Shown piece by piece: positions 16,943 to 23,683 of a DNA stretch of 41,131 nt. The stretch comes from an uncultured Bacteroides sp. Lineage in GTDB: Bacteria; Bacteroidota; Bacteroidia; Bacteroidales; Bacteroidaceae. The notes beneath the pieces were generated by a model. It did no database searches. It was not told the origin of the DNA and saw nothing but the letters and a program-made list of their open reading frames with translations. The stretch spans positions 1 to 41,131 of the forward strand of contig CALUGY010000074.1 in assembly GCA_944320295.1 (NCBI GenBank). The letters run 5' to 3'. Each line of letters opens with the position of its first letter. Positions within the stretch are counted from its first letter, which is position 1. The position numbers and the translations under genes were made by a program.

Positions 16943-17547
16943 TGGAGGTGTACCGGGTGGTAAATAGTGTATTTTCATCAAATACCTATTTATTGATGGA
17001 AAATGATGAAGCAGGTGCCGTGTTGGTGGATATCGGTGACCTGGAACCTGTTATCAAGATCCTGTATAAGCAGAATAAATGTTTGAAGGCTGTTTTTTTG
17101 ACTCATACCCATTATGATCATTATGGTATTAGGAAGCTGATACGGACATATCCAGATTGTTTGATCTATACTTCAGAATTCAGGAGGGAAGCGTTGGCTT
17201 CTGATAGGTTGAACTTTTCCCGTTATCATAGTGACCCGATTAACTGGGCGAGTGATAATGTCCGTGTATTGCATGAAGGTGATGCGGTAAATATATTTCA
17301 TCGGACTTGTATAGACGTATTTGAAACACCAGGACACGATAAAAGCTGTTTGACATTCCGAGTCGGGAGGAATTTGTTTACTGGTGATTCATTTATTCCC
17401 GGTGTAAAAATCATGGCTTCTTTTCCTAACAGTAATAAGCTTGATGCAGAGCAGTCGCGTTTACGGATCTTATCAATGTCAAAAGATTGTAACTTATATC
17501 CGGGACATGGAAATGCTTATATGAGGTTTCGCCCGGAAGTATTATGA
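16942..17547 (+). CDS. Metallo-beta-lactamase-fold hydrolase
   Basis: 201 aa with a complete MBL metal site: HTHYDH at residues 55-60, a later PGHDKS histidine, GDSFIPG and a final PGHG. This is the glyoxalase II-like, single-domain form. Such enzymes hydrolyse thioesters or esters among others. It is translationally coupled to the PglC-like gene (1-base overlap) and follows the ligase/ACP pair, so editing or release of acyl-ACP is one possibility. Nothing in the protein itself fixes the substrate. No signal peptide is seen; it is cytoplasmic. Confidence 0.82.
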   Translation: MEVYRVVNSVFSSNTYLLMENDEAGAVLVDIGDLEPVIKILYKQNKCLKAVFLTHTHYDHYGIRKLIRTYPDCLIYTSEFRREALASDRLNFSRYHSDPINWASDNVRVLHEGDAVNIFHRTCIDVFETPGHDKSCLTFRVGRNLFTGDSFIPGVKIMASFPNSNKLDAEQSRLRILSMSKDCNLYPGHGNAYMRFRPEVL

Positions 17548-17617
17548 ATATTTTTAGTTCGTTCATTTCCTTTTAAGTGGGAAATGGCCGGACTTTATTT
17601 CTTAATCACAAATTCAC

Positions 17618-18763
17618 ATGGACAAACGAATTTATCTGTGCCTTGCCCACATGAGCGGCAAGGAGCAGGAGTACATTAAGGAGGCGTTCGATACGAACTG
17701 GGTGGTACCGCTCGGGCCGAATGTGAATGCCTTTGAGGAAGATTTGGAACGATTCATCGGACAGGATAAGCAGGTGGTGGCGTTGTCCGCAGGAACGGCG
17801 GCCATTCATTTGGGATTGGTGTTGTTGGGTGTCAAGCCGGGCGACGAGGTGATTTGCCAGAGTTTCACGTTTTGCGCATCGGCCAATCCGGTAACATATT
17901 TGGGAGCCACGCCGGTGTTTGTAGACAGCGAAGAGGATACGTGGAATATGGATCCGGTGTTGTTGGAACAGGCCATCAACGACCGTATGGCCAAGACGGG
18001 CAAAAAGCCCAAGGCCATCATTCCCGTGCATCTTTACGGCATGCCTGCCAAGATGGACGAGATTTGTGCTGTGGCAGACAAGTACGGTATCCCGGTGCTG
18101 GAGGATGCGGCCGAAGCCCTTGGCTCGGAATATAAGGGGCGTAAGTGTGGCACATTCGGACATTTCGGGGCGTTGTCGTTCAACGGTAACAAGATGATCA
18201 CGACCAGCGGAGGCGGCGCGCTGATTGTCCCGGACGAAACGGCCAAGAAAGAGGTAATGTTTTACGCTACCCAGGCACGTGAGCCTTTCCCGTACTATCA
18301 ACATGAACGGATAGGTTACAACTATCGCATGAGCAATATTTGTGCCGGGATAGGCCGTGGGCAGATGACCGTGCTGGATGAGCACATTGCTCATCATCGC
18401 CATGTACACGCTTTGTACAAAGAGGCTTTCGAGGATGTGGACGGCATTACGCTGAAGTGCAATCCCGGAGCGGACTGGAACGCGAATTATTGGTTGTGTA
18501 CCATCTTGATAGACCCCGTGAAGACAGGGACGGACTATGAGGCCGTGCGTGTGGCCTTGGATGGGAAAGGCATAGAAACGCGTCCTCTATGGAAGCCCAT
18601 GCATCTGCAGCCTGTGTATGCAAAGGCAACAGCCTATGTGAAGGGTGTCTCCGAGCGTCTGTTTTCGCAAGGGCTATGCATTCCGGCCGGGCCGTGGGTG
18701 ACGGATGCGGATGTGGCCTATATTGTGGAGCAAATAAAAGCATGTTGTAAGAAACTTCATTAA
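17618..18763 (+). CDS. pglE: PglE-like sugar aminotransferase (DegT/DnrJ/EryC1/StrS family)
   Basis: 381 aa PLP enzyme expected to transfer an amino group from glutamate to C4 of a UDP-4-keto-6-deoxy-HexNAc. The PLP lysine is Lys192 in SFNGNKMITTSGGG; HLYGMPAKMDEI, LEDAAEALGS and IETRPLWKPMH match Campylobacter PglE along the whole length. It is 70 bases after the MBL gene and its codon usage is more GC-rich than the preceding genes, so it may belong to the older part of the locus. The PglF-type 4,6-dehydratase needed to make its substrate is not in the window. Confidence 0.88.
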   Translation: MDKRIYLCLAHMSGKEQEYIKEAFDTNWVVPLGPNVNAFEEDLERFIGQDKQVVALSAGTAAIHLGLVLLGVKPGDEVICQSFTFCASANPVTYLGATPVFVDSEEDTWNMDPVLLEQAINDRMAKTGKKPKAIIPVHLYGMPAKMDEICAVADKYGIPVLEDAAEALGSEYKGRKCGTFGHFGALSFNGNKMITTSGGGALIVPDETAKKEVMFYATQAREPFPYYQHERIGYNYRMSNICAGIGRGQMTVLDEHIAHHRHVHALYKEAFEDVDGITLKCNPGADWNANYWLCTILIDPVKTGTDYEAVRVALDGKGIETRPLWKPMHLQPVYAKATAYVKGVSERLFSQGLCIPAGPWVTDADVAYIVEQIKACCKKLH

Positions 18764-18803
18764 GAACAAAAATAGTTCTCTGAAAATACCGCCGTTACCT
18801 GTC

Positions 18804-18850
18804 GGGGCTGTGCCGGATATTGTAATCCGTGTGCGGCCCTTTCTTTTTTC
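18804..18850 (+). terminator. Probable terminator of the glycan operon
   Basis: About 40 bases after the aminotransferase stop, CGGAT (18814-18818) pairs with ATCCG (18825-18829) around a six-base loop. Outer GGGC/GCCC bases extend the stem with an internal bulge, and TTTCTTTTTTC follows. The stem is imperfect. Confidence 0.5.
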
Positions 18851-18898
18851 TTGTGTTTCGTTGTTTGTCGGTAAATCGGTATCTTTTTGTAGTCCAGG

Positions 18899-18930
18899 TT
18901 TGGAACGTGTAAGAAAAGAGCCTATCTTTG
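18899..18930 (+). promoter_or_regulatory. Promoter of the two-gene toxin/antitoxin-like unit
   Basis: TTTG at 18899-18902, a 20-base spacer and TATCTTTG at 18923-18930 match the Bacteroidetes consensus. The first ATG is 25 bases further on, so the leader is very short. Confidence 0.7.
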
Positions 18931-18954
18931 TCTTGAAGATTCTAAGATTTGTTT

Positions 18955-19170
18955 ATGGGTAAAAGAGTTAATTATTATCAGGAGGGTGAGTGTACTGATC
19001 CATCGTCTGGGGTTCACGAAGATGTAACGGCTTATCTGACTGCTACAAATTCTGCGCATGTTTGTAAAATGTCCATTCGCCAAGCATTGCAGACGGGAAT
19101 GCTTTTAGAGAAATCACGAGGATTGATGGCGGAAAGGATACATAAAGATTTTCCAAATATTGAATTCTGA
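18955..19170 (+). CDS. Small hypothetical protein, antitoxin-like position
   Basis: 71 aa soluble protein, MGKRVNYYQEGEC at the start, with no domain recognised. Middle residues VTAYLTATNS and the C-terminal stretch SIRQALQTGMLLEKSRGLMAERI look helical. It has its own consensus promoter and its TGA overlaps the next ATG by one base, the layout of an antitoxin preceding its toxin. A TTG at 18949 would add two residues but is less likely. Function is not established; the TA reading rests on gene order, size and the RelE-like look of its partner. Confidence 0.65.
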   Translation: MGKRVNYYQEGECTDPSSGVHEDVTAYLTATNSAHVCKMSIRQALQTGMLLEKSRGLMAERIHKDFPNIEF

Positions 19171-19487
19171 TGCAAGTCATTATACACAATGAAGTGCACG
19201 ATGTATTGGTGGACTTCTATGAGTTTGCCAAAAATAAATATATCACATTAGATGCATCGGTAGTTATTCATAAAATGCAACGTATTTATGATGCTTTGGG
19301 AGAATTGGGCAGATATGCTTATGCTTGCCCTAAAGCTCGATTGCGTAAAGATTGGATAGATAGAGGGTATCAAGAGTGTCTTATCGAAGATTTTCATTTT
19401 GCTTTTGAGATTTGTTTGGATGAAGAAAGTGGAGAAGAATTCGTGTATGTTCATGAAGCTTGTCACAGTCTTCTTTACCGTGGATGA
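19170..19487 (+). CDS. Putative RelE/ParE-fold toxin-like protein
   Basis: 105 aa. A helical N-terminal half (DFYEFAKNKYITLDASVVIHKMQRIYDAL) is followed by a beta-rich half ending FHFAFEICLDEES, then FVYVHEACHSLLY, which recalls the strand order of RelE/ParE proteins that end in a histidine-bearing strand. The match is to the fold pattern, not to a named family. It is coupled to the 71-aa gene upstream. If it is a toxin it would act on ribosome-bound mRNA or gyrase; that is inference. A conserved non-toxin Bacteroidales pair is the alternative. Confidence 0.5.
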   Translation: MQVIIHNEVHDVLVDFYEFAKNKYITLDASVVIHKMQRIYDALGELGRYAYACPKARLRKDWIDRGYQECLIEDFHFAFEICLDEESGEEFVYVHEACHSLLYRG

Positions 19488-19523
19488 TTTTATGCTTTTA
19501 ATTGGTTGAATGCAATAAACATT

Positions 19524-21266
19524 ATGAAGAAATTATTCTTCCTTTTGCTCTGCCTGTCGTTGGGCTTGCTCTTTGCAACGGCCCAAGAGAAGGAAGTGAA
19601 GCTGAAGCTGGTGGAGACCAGCGATGTGCATGGCAATTATTATCCTTACGACTTTATCCGCCGGAGCGATGCCTTGGGAAGTCTGGCACGGGTACATGCT
19701 TTTGTGGAGAAAGAACGTGAGGTGTACGGCGATAACTTGATATTGCTGGATAACGGCGACTTCCTGCAAGGACAGCCGTCGGCCTATTACTACAATTATA
19801 TCGATACTGTGGCTTCTCATCTGGGGGCGGAAATGCTGAACTTCATGGGATATGACGCTGGCAACATGGGCAATCACGATGTGGAGACCGGACGTAAGGT
19901 GTTCTATCGTTGGGCAGCAGATTGCGACTTCCCCGTGTTAGGAGCCAATATCCTGTCGACGGACGGGGAAAAGACACCCTTCGCTCCGTATGTGGTATTG
20001 GAGCGTGACGGGGTGAAGGTGGCCGTGTTGGGCATGATTACCCCGGCCATTCCCATGTGGTTGCCCGAAAACTTGTGGCAAGGCTTGTATTTCGATGACA
20101 TGGAGAAAACTGCCCGTCGGTGGATGAAGGTCATCCGTGAGAAGGAGAAACCCGATGTGGTGGTGGGACTGTTCCATGCAGGGAAAGAGCCTTATACCAT
20201 GGGGGAGAAATACCGTGAGAATGCCTCGGTAGAGGTGGCGCGTAACGTGCCAGGCTTTGATGTGGTGCTGATAGGCCATGACCATGCGCGTGCCTGCATG
20301 ACGGTGGAGAACGTAGCCGGGGACACGGTGTGGGTGGTGAATCCGGCAAACAATGCCTTGGCCGTGGGCGACGTGGAACTGACGCTGACCCTGCGGAACG
20401 GGAAGGTGACGGACAGACAGATAACCGCCCGCCTGACCGATGTGAGCCATACGGAAGTGAGCCGCGACTTCATGGCACGCTTTGCTCCTCAATATGAAGC
20501 CATAGAGCATTTCGTAAGCAAGAAAATAGGGTATTTCACGGAGACGATTTCCACTCGTCCGGCCTACTTCGGCCCGTCGGCGTTCGTGGATTTGATTCAC
20601 CGGCTGCAACTGGAGATTGGCCAAGCCGAGATTTCGCTGGCTGCACCTTTGTCGTTCGACACGCAGATACGGGAGGGCGACGTGTATGTAAGCGACATGT
20701 TCAATCTGTACAAGTACGAGAACATGCTCTATGTGATGCGCCTCTCCGGCCGGGAGATACACGATGCCCTTGAGATGTCATACAGCCTGTGGACCAACCG
20801 CATGCAGTCGCCCGACGACCATCTGCTGGCTTTGCGCGACCGGCGGGACGGGGCTGCGGACGAAAGGGCGGCATTCCGCCACCCCAGCTATAACTTCGAT
20901 TCGGCGGCGGGCATCATCTACACGGTGGACGTGACGAAGCCCGACGGCGAGAAGGTAAACATCGTAAGCATGGCCGACGGTACGCCTTTCAGCATGGACA
21001 AGATGTATCGCGTGGCCGTCAACTCCTATCGTGGAAATGGCGGTGGCGAGTTGCTGACCAAGGGCGCGGGCATCCCGCAGGACAAGCTGAAAGAGCGCAT
21101 CGAGTTTTCCACCGACAAGGATTTGCGCTTCTACCTGATGCAATACATAGAGCAACAGGGTAGCATAACGCCGCAAGCCTTGGGGCAATGGAAGTTCGTG
21201 CCAGAGGAATGGGCCGTCCCGGCCGCCAAGCGCGACTATGAGCTGCTGTTTGGTGCCCAAGAATGA
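19524..21266 (+). CDS. Secreted 5'-nucleotidase / metallophosphatase (UshA family)
   Basis: 580 aa. A signal peptide (MKKLFFLLLCLSLGLLFATA, residues 1-20) is followed by the dinuclear-metal calcineurin-like domain with SDVHG (33-37), LDNGDFLQG (75-83), GNMGNHD (113-119) and IGHDHAR. The C-terminal 5'-nucleotidase domain includes AVNSYRGNGGGELLTKG, the substrate-binding loop. It should release phosphate and nucleosides from nucleotides in the periplasm. ATG 19524 is preferred over an upstream TTG because it places the signal peptide at the N-terminus. No promoter motif was recognised in the 36-base gap from the preceding gene. Confidence 0.9.
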   Translation: MKKLFFLLLCLSLGLLFATAQEKEVKLKLVETSDVHGNYYPYDFIRRSDALGSLARVHAFVEKEREVYGDNLILLDNGDFLQGQPSAYYYNYIDTVASHLGAEMLNFMGYDAGNMGNHDVETGRKVFYRWAADCDFPVLGANILSTDGEKTPFAPYVVLERDGVKVAVLGMITPAIPMWLPENLWQGLYFDDMEKTARRWMKVIREKEKPDVVVGLFHAGKEPYTMGEKYRENASVEVARNVPGFDVVLIGHDHARACMTVENVAGDTVWVVNPANNALAVGDVELTLTLRNGKVTDRQITARLTDVSHTEVSRDFMARFAPQYEAIEHFVSKKIGYFTETISTRPAYFGPSAFVDLIHRLQLEIGQAEISLAAPLSFDTQIREGDVYVSDMFNLYKYENMLYVMRLSGREIHDALEMSYSLWTNRMQSPDDHLLALRDRRDGAADERAAFRHPSYNFDSAAGIIYTVDVTKPDGEKVNIVSMADGTPFSMDKMYRVAVNSYRGNGGGELLTKGAGIPQDKLKERIEFSTDKDLRFYLMQYIEQQGSITPQALGQWKFVPEEWAVPAAKRDYELLFGAQE

Positions 21267-21316
21267 ACTACATTTAAATTATTCCTGAAAGGGATAGTTT
21301 TGCTTATAAAAAGTGG

Positions 21317-21324
21317 TATCTTTG
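21317..21324 (+). promoter_or_regulatory. -7 promoter element of the radical SAM gene pair
   Basis: TATCTTTG matches the -7 consensus, 26 bases before ATG 21350. The nearest TTTG (21299-21302) gives a spacer of only 14 bases, so the -33 element is weak or misplaced. Expression may therefore be low or activator-dependent. Confidence 0.5.
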
Positions 21325-21349
21325 CGGGAGAGTGTGCTGCATTATAACT

Positions 21350-21973
21350 ATGCAAGAACATAAAGCACGGATAATAGGGATATCAAGGCACCGTCTCCTA
21401 ACAGATGGCGACGGAGTGACAACGCTTGTCTCTTTTTATGGTTGCCTGTTGCGTTGTCGGTACTGCCTTAATCCTCAGTCGTTCGGCCGAGGCAGGCTGT
21501 TTAAAGAATATACTCCTGAATCGCTGTACCAAGAAGTAAGGGCTGATGAGCTTTATTTTCTTGCAACCAATGGCGGTGTGACATTCGGTGGTGGAGAACC
21601 TTGCCTCTATCCGCAATTCATCACAAGCTTTCGTGAACTTTGTGGTCAAGAATGGCATCTCAATCTTGAAACCTCGTTGAATGTACCGGTAGCCTATGTT
21701 GAGGCGTTACTCCCTTTGGTAAACTCCTTGATAATCGATATTAAAGACTGGAATACGGGAATTTACCGTGAATATACGCAACATGATAATGACTTCGTTA
21801 TCAACAACTTACATCTGGTAGCCGAGCAGAAACGTCAAGATGATTGTATCATCCGTTTGCCTCTTATACCCGGATACAATACCGAAGCTGACCGTTCAGT
21901 AAGCCGACATGTACTTGAATCCATTGGTTTTACCCGCTTTGATTTATTTACCTATCAAATATGCGAATACTAA
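21350..21973 (+). CDS. Compact radical SAM protein, glycyl-radical-activase-like
   Basis: 207 aa. The [4Fe-4S]/SAM motif CxxxCxxC is at Cys32, Cys36 and Cys39 (YGCLLRCRYC). GGVTFGGGEP (75-84) is the SAM-binding segment in the form found in pyruvate formate-lyase activating enzymes; IIDIKDWNTGIYREYT and IIRLPLIPGYN complete the activase-like pattern. There is no additional C-terminal cluster domain. No glycyl radical enzyme is encoded nearby. The next gene starts 2 bases after the stop and carries a cysteine cluster with the same spacing, so that product is the obvious partner. ATG 21350 chosen over an upstream TTG. Confidence 0.85.
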   Translation: MQEHKARIIGISRHRLLTDGDGVTTLVSFYGCLLRCRYCLNPQSFGRGRLFKEYTPESLYQEVRADELYFLATNGGVTFGGGEPCLYPQFITSFRELCGQEWHLNLETSLNVPVAYVEALLPLVNSLIIDIKDWNTGIYREYTQHDNDFVINNLHLVAEQKRQDDCIIRLPLIPGYNTEADRSVSRHVLESIGFTRFDLFTYQICEY

Positions 21974-21975
21974 TT

Positions 21976-22917
21976 ATGCCACGAGGAAAACAGACTTGTA
22001 AAATACTGAAAGAGATACGGCTACAAATTGCTAAAGCCAATGACATCGAGCTTGTTACGTCGGAATGCCGTTACAAAGGCAATTGTTTGGGTACTTGTCC
22101 AAAATGTGAAGCTGAAGTGCGCTATTTGGAACAGCAGCTTCACGCTCGTAGACGTGCCGGTAAGGCGGTCACGCTTGCCGGGATTTCAATGGGGGTACTT
22201 TCAATGGTAGCACCACTACCTTTATCGGCCCAAGTGCAATCCGATTTGCCGGAATTGATTGATGATAGCCTTGTTGTCTCTAAACCGCTTGAACGGGTGA
22301 TTGTAAAAGGCCGATCGTTTGCGTTTGACGATGACACAGAAAGGACTTATAGCCCATTGATAGGGGGAGTTGTACATAACCTTAATACGGCAAAGTCTGT
22401 TCTAACGGATATTAATGGAAATTTTGAAATAGAGGCTTGCCAAGGTGATACCATAGAGTTTTTATACATTGGGTATGATTCGCAAACCATTGCCATTACA
22501 GACACGTCATTTCCTGTTCGTGTTATATTAACGTCCGCATCGGACCTCCTAATGGGGGAGATACCGGTCGTACGAGTCGATAGGAAGAGAAAGAATACGC
22601 TCGACTTATATATTGTTGATGAAAATAAAAAGCCGATAGAATTACGCGATGTAAATGTAAGGGTGAAACGAGTCTTTCTTGATGCGGATGGAGAGGAAGA
22701 TTATGAACTTCTGACTCCCTCGATTGTTGAAAACGAATATCGACTGCGGTTGTGTTGGGATGATGACTGGGACCTGAAAGATGAAAATGGAGACCCACTC
22801 AAGGAAGCAACGCTTCGTATAGAAGCCGATGGCTATGAAAACGCTGTGACTATCAGGGTGAAACGCCCAAAACGTAAAGCCAAGAGAATCATTCAATTCG
22901 GGCATAAGAAGGACTGA
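21976..22917 (+). CDS. Four-cysteine membrane-anchored protein with carboxypeptidase-regulatory-like domain
   Basis: 313 aa of unknown function. The N-terminal soluble part holds C31-x5-C37-x3-C41-x2-C44 (CRYKGNCLGTCPKCEAE), able to bind a metal or Fe-S cluster. A hydrophobic segment lies at about 62-84 (AVTLAGISMGVLSMV), ending LSAQ. The outer part contains a CarboxypepD_reg-like beta domain (SPLIGGVVHNLNTAKSV, then DINGNFEIEACQGDTIEF) and a basic C-terminal tail (KRPKRKAKRI). The cysteine part would face the cytoplasm and the beta domain the periplasm. ATG 21961 would overlap the radical SAM gene; ATG 21976 fits better. The two genes are clearly one unit. Confidence 0.7.
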   Translation: MPRGKQTCKILKEIRLQIAKANDIELVTSECRYKGNCLGTCPKCEAEVRYLEQQLHARRRAGKAVTLAGISMGVLSMVAPLPLSAQVQSDLPELIDDSLVVSKPLERVIVKGRSFAFDDDTERTYSPLIGGVVHNLNTAKSVLTDINGNFEIEACQGDTIEFLYIGYDSQTIAITDTSFPVRVILTSASDLLMGEIPVVRVDRKRKNTLDLYIVDENKKPIELRDVNVRVKRVFLDADGEEDYELLTPSIVENEYRLRLCWDDDWDLKDENGDPLKEATLRIEADGYENAVTIRVKRPKRKAKRIIQFGHKKD

Positions 22918-23039
22918 TCTTAAGGCGGGCATCCATGCCTGCTATTATTCTCTGGAATTTTTGCGGGATATGAATTCTGTGCCAAAATCAGTCTTGAAGA
23001 CTTGTCTTTGTGGCGGAGGTAAAAAAGGCTGTAAGGTAG

Positions 23040-23074
23040 TTTGTGGAGAAATTTCCCGTTTTTTCCTATCTTTG
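23040..23074 (+). promoter_or_regulatory. Promoter of the His-rich protein/TonB receptor unit
   Basis: TATCTTTG at 23067-23074 lies 18 bases before ATG 23093. A TTTG at 23040-23043 is 23 bases away, slightly more than the usual 19-21. The leader would be only about a dozen bases. No Fur- or Zur-type operator could be recognised with confidence. Confidence 0.55.
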
Positions 23075-23092
23075 CCGCCTCAAACGTAAGCA

Positions 23093-23455
23093 ATGCGAGG
23101 AATGCGACAGTTTAGAAGTGGCAAAATAAGGATAAATGCCGTGTGTCTGCTGATACTCTTCTTGGTGTATCAGGCAGGTTACACGGCGTTTCTGCATGTG
23201 CACTATGTGGACGGTGTTTCGGTGGTGCATTCACATCCTTTCCACAATACGCATGGTCACACGCAGTCTTCTTTCCTTTCCATCGGGCAGGCTACGCCTT
23301 TGGCGTCATCGGTTGACGGGGCTCCAATTTGCTTGTTGCCGTTCCTTGTGCTGCTGGCTGTGTTGTCTTGTGCTCCGTTGACCCGGCTTGTTGCCCGTAA
23401 ACCTTGGGCATGTCTTACGCTCAGGGCACCTCCCGCATCATCCTTCATCCATTAA
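23093..23455 (+). CDS. Small His-rich membrane protein
   Basis: 120 aa with two hydrophobic segments (about 14-34 and 79-101). The loop between them is rich in histidine: HVHYVDGVSVVHSHPFHNTH. Such loops commonly bind Zn, Cu, Co or Ni. It precedes a TonB receptor gene by 228 bases, so a role in metal or metal-complex handling is plausible. No domain name can be given. ATG 23102 is an alternative start. Bacteroidetes genomes often carry similar HVH...VVHSHPF proteins, but their function is not established to my knowledge. Confidence 0.7.
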   Translation: MRGMRQFRSGKIRINAVCLLILFLVYQAGYTAFLHVHYVDGVSVVHSHPFHNTHGHTQSSFLSIGQATPLASSVDGAPICLLPFLVLLAVLSCAPLTRLVARKPWACLTLRAPPASSFIH

Positions 23456-23588
23456 ACTTGCAGCCGATGCTTTGCGGTCGCGTTGTCGTGTGACAGCGTT
23501 TCCGCATGAGGCATGGGGTAATGTGCCCTCTCGGCATACCCTTTCCCATTGTATGGGAGATATGTACCCATACATGGATTCCAACTTT

Positions 23589-23651
23589 CTAAAGTGGCAC
23601 TTTGCGTTCCTAAAGAGGGACTTTAGGACGCTAAAGATGGACTTTGGGAGA
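23589..23651. repeat. Three tandem 21-bp units (array B)
   Basis: Units at 23589-23609, 23610-23630 and 23631-23651 follow CTAAAGrkGGaCTTTrsGwnG. They are the same repeat as array A at 3349-3411 (GCTAAytATGGACTTTA). The array ends 32 bases before the TonB receptor start and would be in its leader. Each unit is partly self-complementary (CTAAAG...CTTTAG), so the RNA could fold into small hairpins. Confidence 0.7.
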
Positions 23652-23683
23652 CCGATTATCAATCATAAAAACGAATCATCGAG

